A DNA stretch of 64,000 nt, taken from contig CM059625.1 in the NCBI GenBank assembly GCA_030435675.1, forward strand, positions 16,740,001-16,804,000, given 5' to 3'. Position numbers and translations under genes: made by a program. Below, one piece after another: positions 11,019-23,850 of this stretch. The notes beneath the pieces are model-generated. The model was not told where the DNA came from. It did no database searches and was given only the letters and a program-made list of their open reading frames with translations. Source of the DNA: Steinernema hermaphroditum (Eukaryota; Nematoda; Chromadorea; Rhabditida; Steinernematidae). The number at the start of each line of letters is the position of its first letter. Within the stretch, counting starts at the first letter, position 1.

Positions 11019-13123
11019 TTACTGATCACATCGATAGCCAAGACTGTTAACCGAATTCGCATCAATAGGCACGATGACTGAGTGCCCTTTGCAAGCTTTA
11101 TCGGTGATCTTAATTTCATAGTCTCTATCGTTAGCATTCCTGATAATGATCGTCTTGTTGTTAGACGTATCTTGGAATACGACAAGATCAAGGCCTTCCA
11201 CTTGCTTGTTCACTTTAAAGTTGCTCATGAACATGTGGGGCTTTACGTATTTGCTGAAAGAACATTGTTCAATGTAAGCCTCAACGCGTGATTGGATTCG
11301 CGTAGAAGACGAGCCCTTCAAAGTGGTCAAACACAGTTTGTATAAAGACATTACCTGAAATGAGCCAGTACGTAGTACATCGGCTGGAGGTAAAATTCTT
11401 GCTTTTCAGCGTTTACAATTATGGGACTATCAACAAAGTTTTTCACCCAATTAGGTCCGCCCTCCATGTTCAGTGCTAAGTTCCAGTCGACCCATCCTGA
11501 GACGTTGTTCATTAGATTCTGAACAAACCGGGTATCGAAAAAACCACACGTGAGCACCAAACCTCCATGATATCTTTGGCGTAATTGTCGCCTCGCTGCC
11601 AGCTACCGAAATCCACTGGCACCAGCTTTCCTTTATCGTAGTTGCAAGCCTCCGTGGATAAAATAAATTTATCGGGGTGATTTTCGTGCGTTTTTGAAAA
11701 TACATCAGCTCCTACTTCTTCGCGGTCATACCAGTGCACAGCAATGCCTTTCACGTAAGCGGACGCTTGAGTGTCGTTGAGGAACTTAAGGGCAGGTCAA
11801 ATTTTGGATTATGTAATGTAGCCTACCACGTCTGGAAAGTTGGGAAGACTTTTGCGAAAATCGTCACCAATCATGAGTTCAAGCGATGGAAATTTCTCAC
11901 TTAACAGCGGCCCAAGGTGGTTCTTCACAAATTGCTGCTCGTCCTTCGCCGAAAAGTACATGGTTTGAAAGGCATAGTCGGGGTCAGCTCCAGTGGATGG
12001 CTCGTTTTGGACGGTCATACCGTGCATGGCCACTCCTGCGCTTTTGTATTCCTCCAAAAATCTAAACCCTTGGTAAGTATCTAGGTTATCTGCATGTAGG
12101 GAGCTCATAGCTCCATTTAGGAGTATCTTTTCGTTCGTGTCGGCACAAACCTGATTAAATAGTCGGCATAGATACCGTGATACTTCTCAAGAAGCGTGCC
12201 ACCTCCCTTCATCCGACCATTTGACTTCATCCATCCGGGCGCCGACCAGGGGCTTGCAAAAAAGTAAAGGTCATTTGGCGACGTTGACCGAAACCTTTTC
12301 AGGTAGTCAATCTTCCATACATCCTCAGTTTGGAGCTTGAAGTGTTGCAATTTTTCATCTCCTCTTTCGTCAGCATATGAATATTCGCGCGTGGAAAAGT
12401 CACAACTAGCTATCGGAATCCGTATCAAAGAATATTCCGACCCTAGCAAATTATCACGTTAGAGTATATGCTATCGTTATGTTCAACCTTTTCGTGTGAA
12501 ATATGCGTTAATCAATCTTTCCTTCAACGCTTCGTTGAGAGAATTAAGATTGATGGCAGCAGCGTCGGTCAAAGCTGCTCCAAACCCTTTGATCAAAGTT
12601 CGACCAGTGTTCTTAGGGCGGCCAATTGTTATTTCGTTATCGAAAGTGTCCCCTGAAAGTTCAGAGCTTTGTATAGATTTCATCTGCAAAAGGAATGGAC
12701 GTTACCTAGCTGTTGTCTTAATATGTCCGATTTGTGACTCACGAAGTTCCAGATCGACCGTTCGAATCGTTTTCCTTCTTTGGAGCTGGTGAACATGGTG
12801 AGCTGTTTGGGGCGCGCCCAGGCGTCCTCATCTGGAAGTGTATGGCAAACTGTTGCATTGCAGATGCAGATAAAGTTTTGTGGCTCCGATGGTTTTATGA
12901 AGAGCTTAACACATTGATTTGAAGACGTTGGATTGCCTGAAATGTGTTTATAAGCAAAAAAGCGGGCCGAAATCTGAGGGTTGAGAAGTACAAATGGCGC
13001 TCTAAACATCAGTGTCCGAGAGTCGACCGCTTTAGCTTTAGCCGTAGCTTGCAACTAGCTCATACCTTTGCAGCTTGCCAACAAAAGCAGAAGGAAAAGG
13101 AACGCGTTCGCACGCGCTTGCAT
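11019..13123 (-). CDS. gba: Glucosylceramidase (lysosomal glucocerebrosidase, GH30)
   Basis: This is an orthologue of glucocerebrosidase, which cleaves glucosylceramide to glucose and ceramide in the lysosome. The first exon starts at the ATG at 13123 with a clean signal peptide ([12 protein letters not shown]). It splices to an exon beginning near 12940 that carries the N-terminal Cys-rich segment ([19 protein letters not shown]). Diagnostic segments follow in order: [68 protein letters not shown] with the acid/base Glu, [16 protein letters not shown] with the nucleophile Glu, [17 protein letters not shown], and [13 protein letters not shown]. The stop is at 11019-11021. All catalytic residues are present, so the gene looks functional. 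Several short introns interrupt it, and exon borders in the middle are approximate. Nematodes usually carry several gba paralogues, so the exact C. elegans counterpart is unassigned. Confidence 0.92.
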
Positions 13124-13649
13124 TGACCCTGGAAATAAAGGGGCAATCGCAAAGGACAGCTGCTGACGATGTAGTGCGCGCCGCAAGACCGACAGTTCTC
13201 ATATATTTTCTTTTACGAGCCAACGAGGACCGCACTTAATGTGCGCCGTTTAAACTAATCACACATTTCAGCCCATCGGGACTAACTGACGGAACGACAG
13301 TTTGTGAATGTGCCATTAGTAAATATCGACGGACATCCGAAAACAATAACATAGCATCGAAAACAAGGAACGCCTTCAGGAGATCATGATATATGCTGTT
13401 TGTTCATCCTTGTTCTGGAGTACTATTTGCCATCTCAATATCACATAATTAGAAGCACCAAACAGCGACCAACAAAACAACAAAAGACCTTTACTAAGGG
13501 TGGGAAAATATGTACTAAAGCCTTTCAACTAGTGAGGCCGACTCAGGTTAATCGAATTCTAAAGGGACTGGTTTGATGATATTAAACGTATTCAGAATAG
13601 TCACAGTACCTCACGTCATTTATTTATTTAATTTTTAAACATAGCACAG
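13124..13649. other. Spacer between the GBA and BBS8 genes
   Basis: Both flanking genes are on the minus strand. This roughly 500-bp spacer should hold the GBA promoter and the BBS8 3' UTR. No exon or repeat is evident. Confidence 0.5.
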
Positions 13650-15757
13650 TCAAATCATTTCGTAGAGATGTTTGATATTCTTGAGGAGAACGAGGGAATA
13701 TGAATGCGTAGGGAAGATCTCGAGAGCCTTTTCGACATATTTCCGGCTTTCGGAGAAAACTCCATTCTGAAAAACATGTTCTATTATGCCACCGTCTATC
13801 TTTGAAGACACTCGTTAGAGCTTTAGCACAGAGCTCGTCAGGTACTATCAGAGTATGCGCGAACCTTATAGTGCAACAAGGCGAGATTGTAGTGCGGTTC
13901 GAAGAGATGAGTGCCTTTAGACACTGCTGCCGTTAGCAAGTTCTTCGCTTCGTCCTGCTTTCCCTCCTTCAACCTTAGGATTCCAAGATTGCACAGCGAT
14001 TCCGCATGTTCGGGACTTGCAGCGATGGCCAGCTTAAAGCATCTTTGAGCCATCGAAAGGTCTCCAATAGCCTAAATTCAGATATTTCGGAACCTGAAGG
14101 AATGTTTTATGTTCTAGGGCTTGTGCGGATATATTCTAAACGGGAAGGAGCCGTTATTGCAGACTTCACATCCTCTAAAGTGGGAGCAAAAGGTATGAAG
14201 ACAGCAAAAATCTTTTGACTTTGTTTCTATGAATGGGGAAAAGGTTAATTTTTCTAACTAACCATAGCAATGTGACCAGTGTTATACCAAACATCAGCGG
14301 ACGCTTCGTCGTCGGCCATTTTGTGTGCTTTCTCAATGCATCCAATAGCCATATCCATTTGCTGACAATAGAAGCAACAAAGCCCTATGTTCAAGTATAT
14401 CTCTGAACTGTAAACTCCCATTTGCAGAATGCGCCTAAAGAATGGTATCACATGATCACATTGGATTGCAATGCACTACCGATAATATCGCAGTGCAACT
14501 TCTGGATTGTCATTGTAGAAGTAGTGAGTTCCAATACACGCGGTCGCTTCAATATTATTGGGCTCTTTCTTCAGTACCATTCGATACGTCTCGATGCTGT
14601 CGTCGATGTTGCCAGTTCGCTCTTGTATTCTGGCCAGACCAACAAGTAACGTAACGTCGTTGGGGAAAGCATTAAGGCCTTCAAGGTATTTCGAGATTGC
14701 TTTACAGGGTTGATCTATTCTCGAGTAGACTTTCGCCAAGTAAGCATACGTTTCGACAACTTGAAAGTTCTTCAGCGATGAAGTGAACTGTTGTTCGGCT
14801 TCGCGAAGCATTCCTAAGCGATAATAGCACTTGCCAAGCGCGTTCTTCCAGTACCAATTGTTGAATTCGGCAGATTTTGTGGCAATCGCTGCTATCTACA
14901 ATGACACAATCCTATTTCATCTTTCGCTATTACAAAAAAAGAGAACGTCTGTCAAAGAATGTTGCTGACAGGCTGATAGCTTCCCTATATAGGCCCACCT
15001 GGGATTTTCTCGGCTTTTTCCTACCTACCTGATGAGCAACCTTCATGTCTCCCTCGTGGTAGAATACGTACTCAAATAGCTGCCGACTTAGATTCGGATC
15101 GTTCGCGTACTTATCGATGTTTAACCGTGCTAGATTGACGAAAGGTCCATCGGGTTGCGCGACCATCGATGCCTGAATTATGCCTTTCTTTAACATTCTC
15201 AGACAGAGGGTAAGCACCGTTCCGAGACGAACAGTCCTTGCACTGCTTGAGGTGATTGCTCGAGCCGTTCTGGACGTTCGCGATGTCTTCAAGGCTTGCT
15301 CGAGCGATCCACCACGCGAGGATGTCTCCGGTCGAACGACACCGCTTAGAGGGCGTCCAGTATTCGTCCTTGGCCTAATGATTACCTTAGAAACTTCCTC
15401 TAAAAATGAAAACTTACCGAATTGCCGGTGAGGCGCCTTGGGATGTGGTTACTGGTCGGGCCAGTGACGTTCCCGGGCGCGCATCTTTTGAGATAATATT
15501 GTCGTCCATGAAGGTCTCCGCGAGGCCGGTCTCCTCGTTTTCGAGCTCATCAACAAATGTCTGTTCCGTGAGGCACTGCAGCTTGAGACTCCAGGCGGCC
15601 TAAAGATGAGAAGCAAACGTAGTAACGATAGAAATAATTTAAGAACCTGATCATACGCATTCTTTTCCAGCAACTTAGTACACTCCTTCTCCGCTTCATC
15701 AACCTGATTCAGCGAGAGGAGCTTCAGAGCTTTGTAGAGACCGTCCAATTCGGCCAT
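13650..15757 (-). CDS. bbs-8: BBS8/TTC8, TPR subunit of the BBSome
   Basis: This is the orthologue of TTC8/BBS8, a tetratricopeptide-repeat subunit of the BBSome, the coat-like complex that moves membrane proteins in cilia. In nematodes it acts in ciliated sensory neurons. The start at 15757 gives MAELDGLYKALKLL, followed by KLLEKNAYDQ and the family's ARPGTSLARPVTTS stretch. The RTPRTA-like region leads to PDGPFVNLARLNIDKYANDP and LSRQLFEYVFYHEGDMK. TPRs then run through SLKNFQVVETYAYLAKVYSR, EATACIGTHYFYNDNPEVAL, YLNIGLCCFYCQQMDMAI, ADVWYNTGHIAM and EPHYNLALLHYK. The last exon ends HLYEMI at TGA 13650-13652. Several introns are present and small exon borders are approximate. A perfect palindromic X-box 84 bp upstream supports ciliary expression under an RFX factor. 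Confidence 0.93.
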
Positions 15758-15841
15758 ATCGACAAAAATTATACCAATCGTCCAAAGGGCGCCTAGGCCA
15801 CATGGGAGCGCGGTGCTGGTTGCCGGCGCCCTGGAGTCCAT

Positions 15842-15855
15842 GTTGCCCCGGCAAC
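15842..15855 (-). promoter_or_regulatory. X-box (RFX/DAF-19 site) of bbs-8
   Basis: GTTGCCCCGGCAAC is a perfect 14-bp palindrome matching the X-box consensus RYYNYY-N(1-3)-RRNRAC bound by RFX factors (DAF-19 in C. elegans). It lies 84 bp upstream of the BBS8 ATG, within the usual 60-200 bp window for ciliary genes. Confidence 0.85.
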
Positions 15856-17147
15856 GAGGACGCGCGAGACCGACACATTTCGAATACGGCACTAATCAGG
15901 CAAACAAGTATTTGAGGCGACCAGAGAGATGCTGGATTTGTCTTTGCTGCTTCATAATGTAAGCTAGAAAAACAAACAAAGAAACAAACAACACATGCTG
16001 TTTTGTTCAAGCTTCTGCTTGATGGTGTCAATGATCAACTGAGAGTTTACGACATATGTAAAAATTACACTTTGTGACCTCATTTCGATTCATTTTTATC
16101 TTTGCAATCCATGGTCGGTCAAAGCCTGTAAAAGGTGGTCATTACTCCTGTTGAATGTACGGCAAAATGGTATACTTGAGGATACAGTTAGCTGATGTGC
16201 TTATAATTCATTATAGGCTTACACGGATAGGTGGACCACAACAACATCCATACCTGTGCCGCACTGTTCCGAAGGTTACATGGGTTATACATTCTTGACG
16301 AATTAGCGCGCTCCTTCACGTGGACGGTGAACATTTCGGGAAAGAAGCCCGGGCGTCTCGGTAAAACTTCACAAATAAAATGCGGTCCAAATAATCAGTT
16401 GCATCTTCAGTAGGCTTTTCGTGTCTAGGGATGGATTTGAGACGTATTTAGAAGTGTCGTGAAACGATTAGCAAAGAAAGAGCTCAGGACACACTATGAA
16501 CGTCCACTACCTTATGAAGGTGATACGGATGGCACCACACTTCACCACGAATTTAATCTTTGGGCGTTTCCTACGAAGCTTGAAGCACGATCGGCTACCA
16601 TACTCTGATTTCTTAAGAGCTTTGCTGATCTGCATTTCTACCGCAGGCTGTAGCTTAGCTGATCACAAAGAAAGGCTGCAAAATAAAAAAAATTCTTTTG
16701 ATCCACCTCTTCTGGTCGACGATCCGAGATATCGTGATTAATAGCGAACGGATGAATCCTCAAGGCACAAACCGAAAGACACACGAACTCTATCGTGGTC
16801 TGTACCGTTAGGAAGTCAGCTTGTGAAGAGCGTTGAAGAACGTTACTCGACTTACGACTTTATTTTGCGAATCAAAGGCATTATATCTTGCGCGACACCG
16901 AAAATAGACAAACTGAGGATGTCTAACTGGCCGACCGCAGACAACAAGATGTCCGACGCCAGGAAACGTTACTCACTTTTCATTATTTCTTAGCAAATGT
17001 GGTTTGGTTAAAGGCATACATTTAATTTATCAACAAAATTTGGTATGACGACATACGTATAGGTATTAATACATATGACAATATCAAGTCAAAACAGCGG
17101 GTATATCACATATAATCGAACACTTCGATATGCTTTACATATTTCCT
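15856..17147. other. Intergenic region, no gene seen
   Basis: Beyond the BBS8 promoter and up to the end of the aerolysin-like gene at 17148 I find only short frames (for example 16231-16413 and 16496-16741) with no splice or family support. No tRNA or repeat was recognised. Confidence 0.5.
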
Positions 17148-20100
17148 TTAGTCTTCGTTAAAGCTGAGACTATCCTTGTTGATCGCTTTCTCCTTCAGAT
17201 CGACGCGTTGCTTGAGCGCAAACTGAAATAGACTCAATTTTGAGGAAAACCCCTTTGATGGACTTTGTTCATGTATCCGCTTTGTTCACCCTTCCCTCTT
17301 CAGTGTGCGGCAATTCAATTTGCGCGTCCGGGAGTTAATGATGTGAAATTGCACACTCACTCACACAGCGGCGCCGCTCTCGCATACTTTGGCGTTTGGA
17401 AATATTGGAAATGAGTCGGCATAATGGGATTACCGTAATGGACCAAAGGTGTGAGTGCGTGAGTGGCTTTTCGCTGGTCAATTAATTAGCAACAACTGAA
17501 CGAGAAGGATGGTGCTGGAGTTAATATCTCCGAGATTATGGTATCAGAATATAGTATTTTGAGATACGATAGAAATGATATACCGTATAAGATATATAAC
17601 TTCTTTATGGTTTTAGGTTCGCGTAAAGGGCCATTTATAGTCTGCGCGACACAAAACCCCCTTTTTTGTGTCGCTTAGCTTGTCTACGCGTGACTATATA
17701 TGCAAAACCAAATAAAACTGCACAGTCATGATGCTTTCGGATCGGGCTATCAAACCATCATCAGAAAAAATTTTTTCGAACGTGCCATGTAGGTTAAGTT
17801 AACTGTCGCTTAGCTTCAAGTTGACTGTCGCGCAGCTACGCGACACAGCTGCGCGACAGTCAACTTGAAGCTAAGCGACAGTTAACTTAAGCTACTTAAA
17901 GTTAAGCTAAGATTTTTTTCGGATGATGGTTTGATAGCCCGATCCGAAAGCATCATCACTGTGCAGTTTTATTTGGTTTTGCGTACATAGTCACGCGTAG
18001 ACAAGCTAAGCGACACAAAAAAGGGGTTTTGTGTCGCGCAGACTATAAATGGCCCTTAAGATAAAAATTTTGAGGCTTGTAGGTTCACGTTAACGGCGAA
18101 GGTGTACTTACCTGGAATTCGCAGTGACCCTTCGAAACCAGTTCAACTGTATTATTCTGGCAAATACGGCAGACGCTCTTCACATCCTTTCGGCTCATGT
18201 TCTCCTTGAAGACCTCAACGATGTTGACCGTTACGGGCAGGACAAGAGCGTTATCTCTTCTTCTGAAATCATTCAAATTACAAAATCTGCAACACACTTC
18301 GAAAAACTTTAGATGAAGACAAAGCACACTATTTGACATGCATACGGTAATTTCCAAATTGTCTAATCGCTCGCCTTAAAGTCCACTCAAAACATGATTC
18401 ACCTGGCTACCCGCTGTGTGCAAGGATTATGGTAACCAAGCAGTGACGTCAAAATACAAAGAATGTGACGCAACAATAGGCGTGCGAATGAGTCATAACT
18501 GTTGCCATGGTTATTTTTAGTTTGCGGACTACCGTATGCTGTGAGAACCCAAGCTAGAAGACCCACACAAAATAAGGACACCGAGGGGAACCGAACTCGA
18601 CACCGCCTGCTTACAAACTGAGAACGTTTGCAATGAGCCACACAGACAGTTGAGATGGTAGCGCTCTACTTCTACCATGTCTCTGGCGATGCTACGTCCG
18701 GAAGACTACGGGCTAATTGGCTTTTAGTACCTGGAGGGCGCGAATTCGGTTTATACACATAATCTCCCGGCTAGCCAGGAGTTTACCAAAATATAGGTGC
18801 TTGTGAAATTTTAGAAACCCTCCGTCAGATGTGTCACCCGAGAAAGGTAAAACCACAGAGCATCAGGCACGCCATTTCGGCATGTCTGACCTATTTCTAA
18901 CCGCATAGATGGTGGAATACCGAAAAATTTTAATTTTTGTGCCGATCCCCTTAATTGCCATTACATATGCGCGTAGCGGCGCCAAGTCCATCAATCTACC
19001 CAGTCGGCCCGAAACCTAATTGCAGATTTTTCGATTTCTCTTTATCCCTTCCGAGAGCCATTTCCACGGAGGCCAATCTAATTGTCAATGTGAGATCGAT
19101 TTTTTGTTTACCCTGCCCTGCGCTTATATGAAAGTTTCGCCCAAGCCGTTAAACTATCAGGTGACGGGGAGAGGTTGGCGAGAGCGGCGATAAACGGCGG
19201 TGTCGTAAACCTTTTTGATACAAATCTTAATAACGTTCTCGGGCATCGCAAAGGTGTAAACATGCATGTCACGGATTGATGGGTGGCGTTTGGAAATGCG
19301 GGTGGCATTTCCACTTTACCTTGCGTGGAATGCATGGGGAAGAGGAAAACATGATGAATTCTTAACCAGCCTTTTGCTAACAAAGCCGCATGGGTAAAGG
19401 ATCTCTTCACTTGAAGATAATATACTCATAGTAATATTAAATTTCCTTAATCTTCAAAAGGAGAACTGCAAAGCTCTTCACTGGGTTGTCAAGCTTCAAG
19501 GCCACGGTTAAATTTTGGTTAGAGGGTCACTTTCTCGATGTTGATAGAAAGGTGAAAGTTTCGTTTCTTGTTTTGAGATTTATATATCGCAAAAATAAAA
19601 AAAGAAAACCAATCTCGATACATGTTGTAAGCTCTTTCTTTGAACTTTTTCTTTGGTTCCATATCTCGGTTCCCATCATAAAAATACGCATAAAAAGAGG
19701 CAGTAAAGTAAGTTTTCAAAAAGCCAAAACCCGAGCTGCTAGCATCGGAAGCAACAACTTACCTACGAATAGAAACGGTAACAATACCGCTGACTCTGCT
19801 GTTCGCAGTGTAGTTGCATTTGTACTTCTTCTCTTCAATAATAATCGACGCCTCCGTGATGTAGTGCGCGGGTACGGTAATGTTGCTGTCCACACCCCAC
19901 GACAGCGTTTCCGATTTGCTGTTTTCGCTCAGATTGTTGAAGTTCATCTCATGCTTGAATCCCGCTTTGAGCTCAGCGATTTCGCCTATAAACGCAAGTT
20001 GTTAGTGCTGTTGTCATCGTACAGAGGGAGAATCAGTCAATGGTCCCTGAAATGATTAGCTCGCGTTTACGCGTCGCCCGGCCGCCTGTCGCGTGCCTGT

Positions 20101-22588
20101 TTCGGGCGCACGCCTTGGCGGGGGGTCCGAAGACTGTCGCCATGAGTTGGCGAAGTCGATCAGCCCCGAGGCGTGCGATTTTCGCCATGCTTCGAATCGT
20201 TCATCTTTCGTTCACCCCCATTGGCAGTTGATGCGCCCGTAATTAGCCATCTCGGAGCCATCGCACATCATTGCCCCGGAGACGCGCACAGGATCGATAT
20301 TTTGTCAGAGTGTTTGTTTAATAAATGGAGCACAAGAGTGATTAACTCGTTGCCTAGGGATGAACACGAGTGGGCTCATCCTTCCTGCCCGCTTCCCTCG
20401 CGCGCATCAACTATGGACTGGACTCTTTCACAGCTTGTTCAGAGCTCAAAGCAGAAACGAAAGGACTTACTATTGAAGGGATCGGAAAGAAGCCGGAGTT
20501 TTGGCATTTTTAGTGTACTCTGGGTGAGAACAAAAGTGGGGAGATTTTGGTCTGTTGAAATACAAACGACTTTGAAAAAAGGATATATACGTGCAATGAG
20601 TTTTTCACTCAAACGGACCTCTCTATAAAAGTGTTGTTTATATTATAGCCTGCATAAAAAGATACTCTAGTTTATCGGACGGAGGCAATAAACAGAAAAA
20701 GAACGATCCTTGTCCAACACAACATCCTTCCTGTTCACATCCCTCGCGCACCCCATCCCCTTTAAACACTTACATGGTGTTTTTAGAGTCAACTCGGCCT
20801 CGGCGCCGATGCAGTATCCCTGCTCGCGTCCTATCAAACATACGCTCTCCGTGGAACGTTCTGTTTTGAACGAGTACTCTTGCGCCCGGTTGGTGCTGTT
20901 CGTGAAGACCGACTTGAAGAGGGTGAACGGTTTCGATGCCACCGTTTGCAAGTTACTATACTCCGGCTCTTCATGGACGACTGTCAGCTTTTTGCGATTC
21001 TGAAAAGGAAAGAGATGAGCTGACTGCGTCGGCTCTTTAAGGCCCTATTCCCAGGGGGCCATTTAGTGTAGGCTAATGTGACACTGAAGAGTCGGAAATG
21101 CGGCGATGTGAGTCATCGGAGGCGGCTTATGGGCGGCGGGCAGCTGTTAATATGATATGCAAAAAATAAAAGCTGATAATGACGGTGTGAACACGGGCGA
21201 TCGATTGACGTCGGCTGTGCCCGGGCCGGAATCGATTTGTTAACGAGGAATGTACAGCTGAAGAAGCGATTTCCGGAAATCAATACTAAGTAGCCAGGTG
21301 AATCATCGGTGTTCCAGAGATAATAACAAATAGGATTATAATGTTTGCTGTGCTCATTTCGAAATTGAAACCGTCGTGATTGGCCCTAAAGAGAGCTGAA
21401 GATAGTACTAATAGGAATATATTTGGTGGCCTATATCGTTTAACTTTTAGATTTTGGTTAATATTTTACGTCAAATATTGTGGTAAATGCTAACAAGGTG
21501 CTCGCTAAAAACCTATTTTCTCACTAAATCAGCATTTTCGCCCACCATTCATCGCTATCATGCACAGATCTATCCCAATTTTAAAAACGCAACGATTTTC
21601 GATAATTCTCCCCGCATGCAAAAGGAAAAATACGCTCTTCTTGGAGAGACACTGCACTGACAATGGGTCGTTAGGGGCGACAACAATGGGACGCTTGAGG
21701 GTTGGGCGCCGCTTACCGACCATAATGAACTCGACGTCGTCGCGCTCCAAATTCTTGAACTCGTCCAGCCGAGTCTTCTTCAGACTCTGGATGTCGCGGA
21801 AGTATCGCCATGCGTACTCCTCTATCAGAACATCCACGTCGATGTGGTCGGTCATCGTGCCTGAAATCGCGAGAACTGCCTTGACTTGAAGTGATCAGCG
21901 GTTATTTGTACGAGGTGGTAACTCAGCTCGCTGAGTCATCATTGTCATGAGCGCACGCATGTTTATGTCGCCCTCGCCAAAGGGAATACGGTAGCCCGCT
22001 CTGACGTCAAGTGAGGGAAATGGCCGAGGAGTCAAGCGCACCCTCTGACAAAAGAACCTTCCGATCGGAAGTGTCGTAAGCCTCAAGTTGCTTTATTTGT
22101 TTTGGAGAACATTGTGAAATGGGGAACTGAATGAGTAAAGACAAACAGTGAGCTAGAAATGAAAGGAGACGGAGAAGAAGCGACAGAAGATAGCGCACAT
22201 CCCGTCGACTTTTTGCGCACCGACAGCTTAGCGGGACCACTTTTTTATAAAAAAGGACGCCAAGATGGCTAGAACGACGCATCGTGAATGGGACACCTGT
22301 GCACATCGATCTAGACGTAAACAAACAAAAAAAACGTCGTTATTGAAAAGAAGTCTTGGATGCTCCGCATCACAACAAGGCTAGATTACAGCACTTTGAC
22401 TATCACCAACCACCGCAGCTCATGCATAGCCCAACCCCCAGCGTCGCATTGCCCCTCGCTCGTTCGCTCGCCGCCGGCGCCGCCCTCACGACTAACGACA
22501 GCGCAGTGCGTCGACGCCGATGCCGTCGCGTCTATTCATGCCGTCGCCGCCAGAGGGGGGCTTACCTCAAAGTACCGAGCACCGTCAT
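17148..22588 (-). CDS. Aerolysin/ETX-MTX2-like beta-rich protein (partial model)
   Basis: Minus-strand exons with matching phases are 22588-22566, 22000-21912 and 21860-21717, then 20999-20774, 19985-19763, 18262-18112 and 17222-17148. The first three exons join to each other, and the last four do too. Between 21717 and 20999 the phases clash, so a small exon of length 3n+2 is probably missing. The exon at 20999-20774 (FTNSTNRAQEYSFKTERS, then GAEAELTLKTPC) and the next (ETLSWGVDSNITVP, ending SRVSGIVTVSI) show the alternating polar/hydrophobic strands and VP turn of the ETX/MTX2 aerolysin-like fold. That fold occurs in many animal proteins of non-toxin role. No signal peptide is seen in the proposed first exon, so the protein may be cytosolic or the 5' end may be wrong. 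Exon 6 has a CRICQ Cys pair. Family assignment is tentative. Exon phase agreement makes the 3' half secure. Confidence 0.6.
17626..18057. mobile_element. 432-bp foldback (palindromic) MITE
   Basis: The two halves are near-perfect inverted copies. The left end AAGGGCCATTTATAGTCTGC is mirrored at the right end by GCAGACTATAAATGGCCCTT. Inside, GCGACACAAAACCCC, GATCGGGCTATCAAACCATC and GCTTAGCTTCAAGTTGACTG all recur in inverted order around a centre near 17840. It has no coding capacity. It sits wholly within the last intron (17223-18111) of the aerolysin-like gene and would form a hairpin of about 200 bp in the pre-mRNA. No clear target duplication was seen beyond A/T-rich flanks, so the superfamily is undetermined. 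Confidence 0.88.
18563..18760 (-). repeat. tRNA-like SINE, copy 1
   Basis: Read on the minus strand this is a short tRNA-derived-looking unit. It has an A-box-like TGGCTCATTGCAAACG and a B-box-like GTCGAGTTCGGTTCCCC, followed by a tail CTTATTTTGTGTGG. A second copy lies at 28944-29270. Both copies share CACACAGACAGTTGAGATGG and, further out, GGGCGCGAATTCG. No polymerase III terminator was confirmed. Confidence 0.6.
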
Positions 22589-23850
22589 TTGAGGAGCACC
22601 ACCAAGGAGAATGGGAAATCGCCGTGCTTTTGAGATGACTCGCGCCCAACCGGCGACCACTTATGTATTTGTAATCGTGCGAAGGTCACAATACATTAGA
22701 AAGTGGCTTTTGTGGAGGGAGCGTTTCCTATGAGGGGATTGCGGTAAACAGCGTTTGCATGGGGACCTGCCCGTTTCTGACTCACGGGTTTCGTACAGAG
22801 TTTGCTATTTGTTTTTTGAATAAGTTATTATGAGTATCCTTTGATTTGATTGATCCATCCATATTCAGCGCTGTTCGTCGCAAGCATAAATTAAGGCATC
22901 TCTAGGGTCAAATCTCAACATGGGGAATCGAAAGTTGGGGCAAAACACAAAAATCATTGCTTAATTGAGGGACTGAGTTGAAGGGAAGACATGCATGTAT
23001 GAATGATATAATATTAGTGGTACATTCAGTTCTGGCCCGTTAAACACATAATTGATGGAACTTTGGCTGTTGCTTCTTCGTCATTCTCACGGCGAGCTTA
23101 TGTTTGCACCTCATATGTAACGATCAATCTTCATGTCACACAACATGGATAAATAATTAGGTGAATACATAATCATTTGCAATTAAACTAATTGCAGCAT
23201 AGTTTCAGAATATTGGCATTTTCTACGGTTGCTGAATACGATGGCGTGTGTGTTTTGCAGGGCGAGGAAACTGTTTCTGAAATTAGAATGTGACCTTGCC
23301 AAGATCTGGAGGTATGTTACCATTGCGCGGAACCAGTCACGTCAAAAGGGACTTCACCGAGCAGGAGCCAGTCGTTTGGAATCCGTAACCGTGTACGAGA
23401 CCGAACTGGATAGGAATTTTGAGAAGTGTCCGAATCTTGAGTCCGCATTCTTTTCCGGACTTGTCGGCATAACCGCTCCTGCTACGATGTTTCCAAGCGG
23501 TGTTTGCTGGTTACTTTAGTTTCCATTGCGCGAGATACAGTCGCACATCATTCACGCGTAAAGCAGATACTTTGTGTCACATTGTGGGTGCGCTGTGCTG
23601 TCATTTTGACTTCTCAGTTCGATTCCACCTGGCGGAATTGTTCGTCTTTTTTGTTTCTGGTCTATTCCGAAAAAACACTTTATAAGTGGATACATTTTTA
23701 ACCGTATTTTGTGGAATACAAATAGCTCCATGCAAGCTCCTGTATTCTTGCGTTGTTTTGTGCGTTTGCTTGAAGTTTTGGCACTCATCCTGTGGTAAAT
23801 CGAAAGTACTTTTAAAAATACGGAAATGGGTTCCTCAGGTGTCGAAACTA
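22589..23850. other. Intergenic region, no supported gene
   Basis: This lies upstream of the aerolysin-like gene. A splice-bounded plus-strand segment (23264-23310, bordered by GTTTTGCAG and GTATGTTACC) is open but too short to call. A B-box-like AGTTCGATTCC near 23617 lacks the rest of a tRNA. Otherwise AT-rich sequence. Confidence 0.45.

Noticed and set aside
23575..23640. Possible tRNA with B-box AGTTCGATTCC
   Set aside because: Acceptor and anticodon stems cannot be formed from the flanking bases.
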